Assembly (NCBI GenBank): GCA_017622575.1
Contig: JAGAQU010000041.1
Coordinates: 1-64,000, forward strand
Length of the DNA: 64,000 nucleotides
DNA from: Lachnospiraceae bacterium
GTDB lineage: Bacteria; Bacillota; Clostridia; Lachnospirales; Lachnospiraceae
Reading direction: 5' to 3'
This document shows, in pieces, positions 1-9,085 of the stretch. The notes under the pieces are model-generated. The model saw only the letters and a list, made by a program, of their open reading frames with translations, did no database searches and was not told where the DNA came from. Each line of letters starts with the position of its first letter. The stretch's first letter is position 1. The translations under genes were made by a program, and so were the position numbers.

Positions 1-1863
1 CACGGAAAGTACCACATTGGGTCCTCTTCCCGCCAGCACCGCATTTAGGAGTGCGGAAGGATCTACGATCTCCACATTGACCTTGACCCCGGTTTCAGGG
101 ATAAAGGTGTCATCCACCATAGTCTTTAAAATGGTACCCTGGTCACGTCCTGTGAGCACCCATACCTTGATTACCTCTTCGTCATCCTCGTAGACATCAC
201 CTACCGAATTGTAATCAACAAAGAAGGATGCAAAGAAGGATTTGATCTCGTGCCAGAGCTTTGTGAAGAAATTTGCTTTATCCTTCTTCACCACCGCATC
301 CGTTCCCGAAACCACCAGATAGTCCACATCCAGCTTGGTATCACTCATGTTCAGGGTAGCTGTTCCGAGAGCAGTAATGTTATCCTTGAAGGTTGTAAAT
401 TCTGTTGTGATCTTGTTTGGCTTTTTGCAGAACCGTTCCAGCTGCTGGGCAATGGTCTGTGCTGTTGCGATCTGGTCAGCTTTCTGTCCGCTGTATGCCA
501 CCATCTCATCTACAATTTTGTAAAGACGTTTCGATTCCAGATCCATGGCCTGCATGATCTCGGGATAGGTGGTATCAATATGGTAATCTCTGTACTGATC
601 CGGATTGGCGCCCGTATAGACAAGTACTTTTCTGTAAATCTGGTTCAGTCGGTATGTGGAATCTTCAAGTTCCTTTAAGATGCTGCCCATACCGCCAAGC
701 GTAGCTTCAAGTCTGATCGTGTGAATTCCCTTCGTCAGATAGAACTGATAGGGTGTTCCCTGCTCATCCGCAAGCTCCTTGCACTCCCAGTCATTGTCAT
801 ATCCGAATGCAATCTCCTCAAGACCTTCAAACGGAATCTCCCCGTCAATATAGACAGCTCTGTTGGAGACACTTCCTCTGGAATAATTCTGTCTTGCCTT
901 GATCATGATGTTGTAATAACCATCCTCCGGCACCTCAAATTCCCATTCAATCCACTGCCCCGAACTTCTCCAGGTCTCGCCGCCCACATAGTTCAGAACG
1001 GTGTTGGTGACACTGTTTGGATAAGTCGTTGGTGAGGATCTGTCATATTTTGCGTAAAGAGAAGACTCGGATCTTCTCGTGGAGTTCTCTCCTTCCACGC
1101 GCTGTATGTAAGTGGTATCTCCCTTTGCAGAAGGCTGCTTGGCAAGATACTCTTCATAGGTTTCTCTCTTCCCGATAGGCATAAGTGACAGCCTCTTTAT
1201 CACCATCGGCTCATTTTCCGCCAAAAGCGAAATGGTATTTTCACCCTTTTCCAGATAAAACTTGTATGGCTCTACGATATAGCCCATGTCATCCCTGAAA
1301 TAGGATGCCTGCCAGTCATAATTTTCCACCTGTACGGGACGGATCTCATTTCCCTGATTGTCCACCCTGACAACATCGCCGTCCTCCCAGATACGGGAGA
1401 ATGCGATACATCTGGCATCCTCGAAGGGCAGCTCCCCATTGATCAGAACGGTTCTTTCCGCCGCCACACCTCTTGCCTCCGGTATCAGATACTCCATATA
1501 CAGATTGTAGAAACCTGTTTCCGGAACGATAACCTGATAGGATACAAGGGAATTCGTCTCCGTTCTGACTGCTTCGGATACCCCTTCGTAATCCTTGCAG
1601 GCAGCCGCTTCTCCTTCCAGGACCTCAAAGGAGAGAACATCCACCTCTGCAGCTGTGGCTGCATTTGCCGCATCCCTGTGTGCTTCCAGATATCCGTTGT
1701 AGGATCCCGTTCTTTCCATGCCGGCAATTTCCACCGTCAGATCAGTCCCTGCATATTTTTCCTCAAAATTCGGAACCGGGCGCATGGATAAAAGAACACA
1801 GATTAATACAAATACAGCGATAACACTTATTGTAATGGTTACTTTTTTGGCAGTCTTGTTCAT
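1..1863 (-). CDS. Extracellular sugar-binding protein with two carbohydrate-binding-like modules (3' end outside window)
   Basis: The frame stays open for 621 codons and runs off the left edge, so the C-terminus is missing. An N-terminal membrane anchor or uncleaved signal (about residues 9-27) is followed by two similar beta-sandwich modules (about 90-240 and 290-420). Both share the pattern VPE-G-YN, a GE-PFE turn, an IAF segment and a FYL-KG segment. After about residue 560 the sequence becomes typical of the first lobe of a family 1 solute-binding protein (WVLTGRDQGT, AVLAGRGPNV). It probably captures oligosaccharides at the cell surface for an ABC importer. The GGAGG ribosome site lies just upstream of the ATG. 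It follows the GH10 gene by 24 bases, so the two are probably one operon. Family and role are inferred from sequence pattern. Confidence 0.75.
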   Translation of the reverse strand, partial: MNKTAKKVTITISVIAVFVLICVLLSMRPVPNFEEKYAGTDLTVEIAGMERTGSYNGYLEAHRDAANAATAAEVDVLSFEVLEGEAAACKDYEGVSEAVRTETNSLVSYQVIVPETGFYNLYMEYLIPEARGVAAERTVLINGELPFEDARCIAFSRIWEDGDVVRVDNQGNEIRPVQVENYDWQASYFRDDMGYIVEPYKFYLEKGENTISLLAENEPMVIKRLSLMPIGKRETYEEYLAKQPSAKGDTTYIQRVEGENSTRRSESSLYAKYDRSSPTTYPNSVTNTVLNYVGGETWRSSGQWIEWEFEVPEDGYYNIMIKARQNYSRGSVSNRAVYIDGEIPFEGLEEIAFGYDNDWECKELADEQGTPYQFYLTKGIHTIRLEATLGGMGSILKELEDSTYRLNQIYRKVLVYTGANPDQYRDYHIDTTYPEIMQAMDLESKRLYKIVDEMVAYSGQKADQIATAQTIAQQLERFCKKPNKITTEFTTFKDNITALGTATLNMSDTKLDVDYLVVSGTDAVVKKDKANFFTKLWHEIKSFFASFFVDYNSVGDVYEDDEEVIKVWVLTGRDQGTILKTMVDDTFIPETGVKVNVEIVDPSALLNAVLAGRGPNVVLSV

Positions 1864-1886
1864 TTCGACCTCCGAACACAAAATTG

Positions 1887-3278
1887 TCATTCTACAAATA
1901 CCCAGAAGCAGGGCTTTGGTTCATAATTTTCATCAAACAAAAGCGGACACTGAGGAAGTCCCGTTGTATTGCCGCCGCCCACATTGGAGCGGTTCTGCAG
2001 CCAGGAATAATGGTCTGCTGTCCCCCAGAAGGTGATCCCCGTAAGGGCGACACCATCTTTTTGATTCGCGGCATTCATGGCAAAATAGAGCATTTTGTAC
2101 CGTTTCCTCTGCTTCTCGTATTCTGCTTCTTTTGCATCATCGCTTCCGTCATAATCACCGCTTGCGGAAATATCCAGCTCTGTGATCTGCACATTTTCCA
2201 CTATCTTTGCATAAGCTTCTATGGAGCTTTGCACCTCCGAAAAGGAAGGGTTATCCATTCCGTAATGCCCCTGCATACCCATGGCACTGATTCTGGTTCC
2301 TTCCCCGGGCTCACCCTCGCAGGCCTTCACAGCCTCAAGAAGCTTTATGATGCCGCTTCTCTTTACAGCATTGCATTCATTGTAATCATTGTAATAAAGC
2401 TCCAGGTTTGCAGGAGCATATTTGTTTGCATACCGAAAAGCATTGATGATATATTCTTCACTCTGATAGATATGCCACCAGCTGGAATTGCTTCCGTGTC
2501 TGTCATCCGAAAGAGGTTCGGAAGAATTTTCGCTGTCCGTTCTGTAGCCGCCGCTGTCACTTACCGCTTCATTCACCACGTCCCAGCCGTAAAACAGATC
2601 GCGGTATTTGCTGTCTTCCCCCGTAAAATGAGTCAGTACGGTTTTGATATACCACTCCAGCCTCAGGTTCATGGTTTCCTTATCTGCATATTCCTTTTCT
2701 TTATCATAATCTTCGTGAAAAAACCATTCCGGTGTCTGGGAATGCCATACCAGCACATGCCCTCTGACTTTGATCTTTCTGTCCGGATTTGCCTCATTCC
2801 ATGCAAGAATCTTGTCCAGCATCTTCTCCGCGCGGGAATAGTCAAGAACAGGAACAACAAGCTCCCTGCCGTTTATCATATCCACCGAGGTTCCCGGGCA
2901 GACGCTGCAGCTGTAATTAAAAAGAGCATCCGGCTTTAACTCGTTGCCAAATGTCACGGTGCCAAAGTGGGTGGTGATGATCTCCCACACCTTTTCATCT
3001 TCCATCTCTGATAAAGTAACTGCTGCCCCTGTAAGGCATCCCATTTTTTCTTCCACACAGTCGCGGAGGATGGGAACCTCTCTGTTTTCTGTCTCCACCG
3101 GCTTTTCTCCCTCAGTTGTCGCCGCAGGTGCTTCCTCTGCCTGCTCTGTCTCTTCCGTCAAAGGGGCTTCCTGCACAGGTTCTTCCTTTGCGCTGCAGCC
3201 GGAAATCCCGATGCAGAAAATCAGGCACAAAATACTGACCTTTTTTGCTGCTCTATTTACCAAACTCATAGCTTTCAT
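1887..3278 (-). CDS. GH10 endo-1,4-beta-xylanase lipoprotein
   Basis: It cleaves internal beta-1,4 bonds of xylan outside the cell. The signal peptide ends in the lipobox GISGC (Cys28), so the protein should be tethered to the membrane surface, followed by an acidic Glu/Ala/Pro-rich linker to about residue 65. The GH10 barrel follows: GHVLVWHSQTPEW is the conserved strand-3 motif, WDVVNEAVSD carries the acid/base glutamate and ITELDIS the nucleophile. GTADHYSW near the end is also family-typical. At 463 residues it is a single catalytic domain plus linker. The annotated ATG has poor ribosome-site spacing; Met4 at 3269, with AGGA ten bases upstream, is an alternative start. It is the first gene before the binding protein at 1-1863. 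Confidence 0.92.
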   Translation of the reverse strand: MKAMSLVNRAAKKVSILCLIFCIGISGCSAKEEPVQEAPLTEETEQAEEAPAATTEGEKPVETENREVPILRDCVEEKMGCLTGAAVTLSEMEDEKVWEIITTHFGTVTFGNELKPDALFNYSCSVCPGTSVDMINGRELVVPVLDYSRAEKMLDKILAWNEANPDRKIKVRGHVLVWHSQTPEWFFHEDYDKEKEYADKETMNLRLEWYIKTVLTHFTGEDSKYRDLFYGWDVVNEAVSDSGGYRTDSENSSEPLSDDRHGSNSSWWHIYQSEEYIINAFRYANKYAPANLELYYNDYNECNAVKRSGIIKLLEAVKACEGEPGEGTRISAMGMQGHYGMDNPSFSEVQSSIEAYAKIVENVQITELDISASGDYDGSDDAKEAEYEKQRKRYKMLYFAMNAANQKDGVALTGITFWGTADHYSWLQNRSNVGGGNTTGLPQCPLLFDENYEPKPCFWVFVE

Positions 3279-3446
3279 ATCCTATTTTCGCTTTATATGT
3301 TTATCTTATAGTATTACCGCTATTCATTTCTTCCCAAATCATGCTTCATACTTCTCAACTTTTGCTCCATTTTAACAACTTAAATTCAACATAATAATCA
3401 AAATCATAGACACAATACACAAAAATACTGTTTTTTTTAGTTTTTT

Positions 3447-3476
3447 TTCACAACTATGCACAATTTATGGTATAAT
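3447..3476 (+). promoter_or_regulatory. Sigma-A promoter for the AraC gene at 3585
   Basis: TTCACA (3447-3452), an 18-base spacer and TATAAT (3471-3476) with an extended TGG before the -10. The rest of the 306-base gap 3279-3584 is very AT-rich (long T runs) and must also hold the divergent GH10 promoter, which I could not place with confidence. Confidence 0.65.
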
Positions 3477-3584
3477 TTTTTCATAAGATTATCAGTGTAA
3501 AAAGCAATCAATGTTACTTTTTATCAAACCGGAATCATCAAAAAATTTACATAGTATTATCATAACGAGGAAATACGAAGAAAT

Positions 3585-4550
3585 ATGACAAAAAACAGTT
3601 TATCTGCAAAGAGTGGCCATACAGCAAAATCACCTTCCAATTACTGGCAGGCAAATTTGGATTTTACCGGCACAAGAAACGTTGCGAACATGCATGAACT
3701 GGTGGAATTCCACGCCCAGTCCATGCACCGGATATGGCTCAATGACCTTGCGGTTCCCTATGAATCCCACTGGCACTCCGCCATGGAGATTATTCTTCCC
3801 ATTGAGAATTATTATGAGGTAAAGGCCGGGGATACTCTGTATCATCTGAACCCGGATGAGATTCTGATTTTACCGCCGGGCGAAATCCATGAGATTCTGA
3901 TACCTCCCGAAGGGAAACGCTTTGTCTACATAATGGACATCTCTGTGATTTCCAGATTAAAGAGCTTTTCCGGTATCCAGCCGATTCTGTCCTCGCCCCT
4001 GTATCTGACAGCCGAGACCTACCCGAGAATCTATGACGATATTTATAATATTCTGCTGCAGATCCGTTCTGAATATTTTAATGAGAACAAGTTTGCGGAG
4101 CTGTCCATCCAGGCGTTGCTCTTAAATCTCTTTGTAAAACTGGGAGAAAACCGAAGCCGGGAAAAAGATCTGTTCTCCAAGTCCAGACCCGGCAAGCAGC
4201 ACGAATACGTACAACGCTTCAACGCTGCCTTGGAATATATTGATACAAATTACATGGAGGATATTTCTCTGGATTATCTGGCAGACCAGGTGGGCTTCAG
4301 TAAATTCCATTTTTCCAGACTTTTCAAGGAATACACCGACTATAATTTCAGCGATTATCTCTGCATCCGCCGGATCAAAGCTGCCGAAACCCTGTTGGAG
4401 GATCCTGACTATTCCATTACCGAGGTTGCACTGAATTCCGGTTTTGCCAGCATTTCCACCTTTAATCGGATTTTCAAGCAAAAGAAAGGCATCACTCCCA
4501 GCGAGTATCGGAAGAGATGTACTTCTCCCAATTCCCGTCCGGTCGACTGA
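3585..4550 (+). CDS. AraC family transcriptional regulator
   Basis: A 321-residue sugar-responsive activator or repressor. The N-terminal half is a cupin-like sensing domain (SHWHSAMEIILP, then a DEILILPPGEIHEI strand pair); the C-terminal 100 residues hold the two AraC helix-turn-helix units (ISLDYLADQVGFSKFHFSRL and ITEVALNSGFASISTFNRIF). It is the only plus-strand gene in this part of the locus, divergent from GH10 and convergent with the GH43 operon, so it likely controls one or both. It is a clear paralog of the AraC gene at 22703, sharing KQHEYV before the DNA-binding domain and a similar cupin. GAGG lies 14 bases before the ATG, a loose spacing. Confidence 0.88.
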   Translation: MTKNSLSAKSGHTAKSPSNYWQANLDFTGTRNVANMHELVEFHAQSMHRIWLNDLAVPYESHWHSAMEIILPIENYYEVKAGDTLYHLNPDEILILPPGEIHEILIPPEGKRFVYIMDISVISRLKSFSGIQPILSSPLYLTAETYPRIYDDIYNILLQIRSEYFNENKFAELSIQALLLNLFVKLGENRSREKDLFSKSRPGKQHEYVQRFNAALEYIDTNYMEDISLDYLADQVGFSKFHFSRLFKEYTDYNFSDYLCIRRIKAAETLLEDPDYSITEVALNSGFASISTFNRIFKQKKGITPSEYRKRCTSPNSRPVD

Positions 4551-4552
4551 AA

Positions 4553-4600
4553 AGACCCCGGCATGGATTGTAAAATCATTCCATGTCGAGGTCTCTTTTT
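4553..4600. terminator. Bidirectional terminator between convergent AraC and GH43 genes
   Basis: A 15-base stem with two mismatches (AGACCCCGGCATGGA at 4553-4567 pairs with 4580-4594), a 12-base loop and CTTTTT on the plus strand. On the minus strand the same hairpin is followed by TTTTC. It overlaps the GH43 stop codon. Confidence 0.8.
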
Positions 4601-6137
4601 ACTCTGTCAGATAGGAAAAATCTGTAAATACCGCTTCTCCACCTGTTTCCCGTGTAGAAAAAATAAACAGTCCGAACCGGTATCCGGTGAAGTGATCAAG
4701 ACGGTAGAAAAGTCTGTGAGATGTCCCCACTTTCAGAAGTTTTCCATTCTCTTCATAAAAGAAATCCATCTCATCCTTAAGATTCTCAAAGTCTGTTTTC
4801 AGGCACACTCTTACGACAGGCTTTGAGAGCCGGATTTTTTCTATAAGCTCTCCCGGCATACAATCCCCGGTTCTGGGACTGTGCTTTAGCTTTTCCGGAG
4901 TTCTTACAACCTTGATCAGGAAATACTCCCCGGCACTTTTTGTGATTCCCAGATATCCGTAACAGCTCTGCAGTCCGCAGATTCCTGCCACATCCCCATC
5001 GTTTAATCCCGAGCCGTCCACAGTGACCTCCGCACCGCACCTCGGATACAGCATCCTCTGGGTAAGGCAGTTCTTTGCATGCGTTACATTGATGGATATT
5101 CTGTCCGTTCTGATGGAAAGACCTCCCTCCGAAAGCAGTTTCCAGAGCTTCGGATCCATCTGATGATTCCATTGCCATTGCGGCTTTAAAACAAATTCTC
5201 CATTCTCCCTCTGTACACACGGGAAGGTATCGGAAGTATAAAGCGTTTCATAGGTATGAGCCTTTTCCGGAACAGGAACCGGAAAATTCTCGGGAATCCG
5301 TCCAAGATTTCCGTAAATGGGCCACCCATCCTCAAAGTGCAGCGGTATCAGCACAGGGATTCTTCCCACCGCACCGTTGTCCTGAAACAGAACGCTGTAC
5401 CAATCCCCTGCCGGGGTATCCACCATTCCGCCCTGGGCCACGCCCTGTTCAAAAAATCCCCTGTCATCCTGCAGGATATCACGTCCCTCAAAGGTTCCTG
5501 TCAGGGAATCACTCCGAAAACACGCCTGCGTCCGTATACCTCCTTTCGGCCAGTGGATCAGAAATACATAATAGTATCCGTTTCTTTTATAAATATGGGA
5601 ACCTTCATATCCAAGTCCTTCCGCCTTATGATCACTGATAATAAGACGTGAAAGACCTCCTTTCTTCGGCCCCGACAGATCCGGCGAAAGCTCAAGCAGA
5701 TGAATATCCGAATTACCGTAGGTCAGATAGACTCTGTCATCCTCATCAAAAAGAAGAGAACAGTCATGATAATATGTGTCATACACTCTTCTCTCCCAGG
5801 GTCCCTCAATATGGAACGAGGAAAAAAGATAGGTTCTCCCACCGTCTGTATGACTTGCAAAAATGACATAAAAGCGCCCCTTGTGATAACGAAGACAGGG
5901 TGCCCACATACCACCGGCGTAATCCACCATCTCCTTTTCCAGGCGCTCGCCCGGCGTATCGTCAAGCCTGTCAAACAGATACGTTACAATTTCCCAGTGA
6001 ACCAGATCATAGGATCTTAGGATCACACCACCCGGGAAAAAATACATGGTGGTGCTGACCATATAATAAACATCTCCCACACGGATCACATCCGGATCCG
6101 GATAATCCATGCAAAGGATTGGATTAATTTGCTGCAT
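4599..6137 (-). CDS. GH43 beta-xylosidase / alpha-L-arabinofuranosidase
   Basis: A 512-residue cytoplasmic glycosidase (no signal peptide) that removes xylose or arabinose from imported oligosaccharides. The five-bladed propeller spans about residues 1-310. The three acidic residues are visible: Asp14 in YPDPD (base), Asp125 in YYHDCSLLF (pKa modulator) and Glu178 in GLGYEGSHIY (acid). The C-terminal 190 residues form the concanavalin-like beta-sandwich usual in GH43 xylosidases. It is last in the operon GH8, SGNH esterase, GH43, with 20 bases after the esterase, and ends in a terminator. Which sugar it removes cannot be read from the sequence. Confidence 0.9.
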   Translation of the reverse strand: MQQINPILCMDYPDPDVIRVGDVYYMVSTTMYFFPGGVILRSYDLVHWEIVTYLFDRLDDTPGERLEKEMVDYAGGMWAPCLRYHKGRFYVIFASHTDGGRTYLFSSFHIEGPWERRVYDTYYHDCSLLFDEDDRVYLTYGNSDIHLLELSPDLSGPKKGGLSRLIISDHKAEGLGYEGSHIYKRNGYYYVFLIHWPKGGIRTQACFRSDSLTGTFEGRDILQDDRGFFEQGVAQGGMVDTPAGDWYSVLFQDNGAVGRIPVLIPLHFEDGWPIYGNLGRIPENFPVPVPEKAHTYETLYTSDTFPCVQRENGEFVLKPQWQWNHQMDPKLWKLLSEGGLSIRTDRISINVTHAKNCLTQRMLYPRCGAEVTVDGSGLNDGDVAGICGLQSCYGYLGITKSAGEYFLIKVVRTPEKLKHSPRTGDCMPGELIEKIRLSKPVVRVCLKTDFENLKDEMDFFYEENGKLLKVGTSHRLFYRLDHFTGYRFGLFIFSTRETGGEAVFTDFSYLTE

Positions 6138-6157
6138 TTTGCCTCCTTGTCTGTGTT

Positions 6158-7879
6158 CTATTCCACAATTCCAAAGCCCAGAATGGTAAAATCCTTATCA
6201 GTATCCTTCTCGTCAATTCTTATCTCCACACAATGCTTTTTGGCCTTCTCCTGTCTGAAAACAATTGCCGGATTACAATGTGTCCATCCTACAATATGAG
6301 GATCCAGAAAAAGCTTTTTCTCACCATCAACGTACACCGATGCCTCTCCCACAGAAACGGAAGCGGAATCCTTAAAAATGATCAGAAGAGCCCTGGCCAT
6401 TACCTCCATGTAAAAGCTTGTTCCCTGTCTCCCTGCAGTTCCGCGATACATCCAGTTGTCGGCAAATTCAGGGCTTCCCTTTGTATCCAGATTGCGCTCC
6501 ACATACTGCAGATCCGTGTCTGTATCCGTAAAATCTCCGGGGCAGATCGTGATATCTGCTCTCTTTACCGCCCGGTCTATCAGAATGACCTTCTCAAAAT
6601 CTCCACCGATGGGAGGTTTTATCTGTGTGATATCCTTCTCCCGGTCCGACGGTTCCCGGTCTGCAAGTGAAAAAAGATGCAAAATCCCGTCCGCCATGAT
6701 CCTGTGTCCCGCATTGGATGGATGAAAAAGATCATAAAAAAACTGATTCTTGGAGATCACATTGCCCTGATCCTTCGTCAGATAAAATTGCTCCACCACA
6801 CTTCTTCTTGTGCTGACCATGGGGAGCTCATAACTGTATCCCACTTTGCACAGACGCTCCTCCAGATTCCAGTCATCGGCAAACACTGCAAACAGTAAAA
6901 TGACAGCAGGCTGACCCGGTCCGTTATAGATTTTACGGACCAGAGAATCATAGCATTCTCCTTTTGTCTCATCCCCTTCGTCATTGACCGCAAACTCTAC
7001 GATCACAATATCCGGCGTGACCTGACCGTCAGAAAGCACATCCTTCTCGTAGCGCAGCATACCCAGCTCGGACGGCGTTCCTCCCACACCGGCTTTCACA
7101 TAATGAATATTCTCCTCTGTCCCTCTGCCCATCTGCCTGCAGAAGCCTTCAAAGGTGAGATAAGCGTAACAGGCTGTATTGATTGGCACCGCCCCGGCTC
7201 CCTGGGTAATGGAGCCTCCGATAAAAGCAATGGTGACATCATCCCCACTTCTTGCCTTTTCCATTGCCCTTTTCAGTCTTTCGTTATTTCCCATCTGAAT
7301 CAGGGATTTTTTGATCATGTTTCCATAATTTTCAGAAGAAAAGTCCACAGGGTTTTGTTCTGACTGCGGAGGTGCCTGAAAACCGTCCCTGAGATAAAAG
7401 ATCACGGAAACCTCCGCGAATGTGCCGGCTTTTTCAAATTCAAACCGGATCTGTCCGGGCACATTGTCATCCCCCGACCAGTCTGCCAGATCCAGTTCAT
7501 ATACATATTCCATGCCGTCGGATGGTACGTCCATAGAGAGCGTTGTCCCTGAAACGTACGGGTCGGTTTTCCCGTACATCTGAAATGCAAACCGTACCGG
7601 CTCTCTGCCATCCGACGCCTTTACGCTGACACCGATGCTGTGCACCAGGCTGCGCAGTCCCTGCACCGTTTCCATCAGTTTCAGGATCTGTTCATCCTCC
7701 ACATTGCCAACCAGCTTTGCGCTGCTTTGAAGCCGCCCGTCACTCTCATAAATAAAGCAGATCCCCCTGCCGTCCTCCTGCGGTGCTCCGTTTATGTTTT
7801 TATCCCTCATAATGTAAAAACCGGGTCTCTTCGCCGTCGGATCCTTTGGTGCCACCGGTCCTCTTTTTTCTATGCTCAT
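6158..7879 (-). CDS. SGNH/GDSL hydrolase, probable xylo-oligosaccharide acetyl esterase
   Basis: It likely deacetylates xylo-oligosaccharides inside the cell. An N-terminal beta-sandwich (about 1-180) precedes the SGNH domain. All catalytic blocks are visible: Ser223 in IGGSITQG, the block II glycine in AGVGGTPSELG, Asn299 in FAVNDEGD, and Asp383/His386 in YDLFHPSNAGH. A C-terminal beta-sandwich (about 410-573) resembles a carbohydrate-binding module. I chose ATG 7879 (573 residues), which has GGGG eight bases upstream and lies 26 bases after the GH8 stop. A longer reading frame to 7960 would overlap GH8. There is no signal peptide, which fits the intracellular GH8 and GH43 neighbours. Acetyl-xylan specificity is inferred from context. 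Confidence 0.83.
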   Translation of the reverse strand: MSIEKRGPVAPKDPTAKRPGFYIMRDKNINGAPQEDGRGICFIYESDGRLQSSAKLVGNVEDEQILKLMETVQGLRSLVHSIGVSVKASDGREPVRFAFQMYGKTDPYVSGTTLSMDVPSDGMEYVYELDLADWSGDDNVPGQIRFEFEKAGTFAEVSVIFYLRDGFQAPPQSEQNPVDFSSENYGNMIKKSLIQMGNNERLKRAMEKARSGDDVTIAFIGGSITQGAGAVPINTACYAYLTFEGFCRQMGRGTEENIHYVKAGVGGTPSELGMLRYEKDVLSDGQVTPDIVIVEFAVNDEGDETKGECYDSLVRKIYNGPGQPAVILLFAVFADDWNLEERLCKVGYSYELPMVSTRRSVVEQFYLTKDQGNVISKNQFFYDLFHPSNAGHRIMADGILHLFSLADREPSDREKDITQIKPPIGGDFEKVILIDRAVKRADITICPGDFTDTDTDLQYVERNLDTKGSPEFADNWMYRGTAGRQGTSFYMEVMARALLIIFKDSASVSVGEASVYVDGEKKLFLDPHIVGWTHCNPAIVFRQEKAKKHCVEIRIDEKDTDKDFTILGFGIVE

Positions 7880-7905
7880 AACGCCATCCCCATATTTACC
7901 CAAAG

Positions 7906-9033
7906 CTACCAGATACGATAATTTCCGCTGAGTGCCAGAAAAGCAAAAACATAAAGACAATTATCGTAGTATCTGCGCTCTCCCGCCCGAAGCGGCATAC
8001 CGAAAAATTTCATGACCCATTCCCTTGCCACATCATCCGGCTCCACAGCCAGGACAGACTGGGCAACCGTAGCTGTGATGGCAAAAGGATGTAATGCCTT
8101 CTCCCCCGCAATCTTTCCATCCACTTCATAAATATGATAGCTGTCCGCCCGCATATCCTTCAGCAGCGCCCGCTGAATCCTGTACGCTGCACGGACCTGA
8201 CCCACATCAATACCGTTCCACGCATAATCCAGACCGATATTGGCTGCCGTTCGATACGCATCGCTGAAAAACCAGTCGTGACGGTCTGTGGTCCAGGGAA
8301 TCGGTCTTTTCATAGGCGAACCGTCAAACTCTGCATATTCCGCCGAAAATCCCGTTTCCGGATGACATGCCAATGCCAGATACCTTCGGCTCACCGCCGC
8401 TGCTTCCTTAAAGAACACCGCATCCTCCTCATCTGCCCATTTGGCAAACAGTTCATAGAAATGAGGGAGATGATAGGAAGGATCCGTATAATCGCTTCCC
8501 GGCACAAACAAAATCTGGTGGTTGTCACGATTCCACATCGGATGGCCGGGACGTCCCTTTTCCCCTTTGTGCAGGCAGGCTCTCAAAATATCCTTTGCCT
8601 GTTTTTCATAATCAAAAATGCCTTCTCCGTTTCCGAAACGATGAGCGGCAAAAAAAAGTGCCATGGCAAAGAATTCTTCTCCGTCGGGTGCCGGACCATC
8701 TGCATTTCTGGTGCCGTCCGTTCCGCAGGACCAGGCAAAATACCCCTCATTTTCGCCGGTTTCCATATACATATAAGTCTTAGCCCACTTCCAGAGCCGG
8801 TCAAACTCCTCCTTCATACCCAGCTGAACACAGATCATCATGCCGTAGGACATCCCTTCCGTCCGCGCATCAAAATTACCTGTATCCTCCAGGTATGCCA
8901 TATCCGCACCGGTCTCATGGTAGAAGCTGTCCTCCCCATAAAAAAACTGATGCTTTATCTCCTCAAGGCGTTTGCTTACCGCATCCTCCGGAATGCCCAT
9001 TTCCGCAAAAACATTTCTGTATTGTTGATTCAT
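7906..9033 (-). CDS. GH8 reducing-end xylose-releasing exo-oligoxylanase (Rex-like)
   Basis: A 375-residue cytoplasmic enzyme expected to remove single xylose units from the reducing end of imported xylo-oligosaccharides. The length and lack of signal peptide match Rex enzymes of Gram-positive bacteria. Glu59 in RTEGMSYGM fits the proton donor and Asp258 in FFSDAYR the base. GTDGTRNADGPAPDGEE and HPMWNRDNHQILFVPG are also typical of the alpha/alpha barrel. I start at ATG 9033, which has AAGAGGAAG eight bases upstream; the open frame continues upstream without a credible start. It heads the GH8-esterase-GH43 operon. Only 52 bases separate it from the LacI-GGDEF gene, so transcription from upstream is possible. 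Confidence 0.88.
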   Translation of the reverse strand: MNQQYRNVFAEMGIPEDAVSKRLEEIKHQFFYGEDSFYHETGADMAYLEDTGNFDARTEGMSYGMMICVQLGMKEEFDRLWKWAKTYMYMETGENEGYFAWSCGTDGTRNADGPAPDGEEFFAMALFFAAHRFGNGEGIFDYEKQAKDILRACLHKGEKGRPGHPMWNRDNHQILFVPGSDYTDPSYHLPHFYELFAKWADEEDAVFFKEAAAVSRRYLALACHPETGFSAEYAEFDGSPMKRPIPWTTDRHDWFFSDAYRTAANIGLDYAWNGIDVGQVRAAYRIQRALLKDMRADSYHIYEVDGKIAGEKALHPFAITATVAQSVLAVEPDDVAREWVMKFFGMPLRAGERRYYDNCLYVFAFLALSGNYRIW

Positions 9034-9085
9034 TTTTTTCTTCCTCTTTATTCTCTGTTTTATCTTACAGTCTACAATATCTGAC

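Noticed and set aside
7880..7960. Longer N-terminus for the SGNH hydrolase
   Set aside because: It would overlap the GH8 coding end by 55 bases, has no ribosome site and adds a segment unlike the family.
8134..9084. Open plus-strand frame of 316 codons opposite GH8
   Set aside because: GH8 on the minus strand has catalytic motifs, and this frame lacks a ribosome site and has an unlikely residue make-up.
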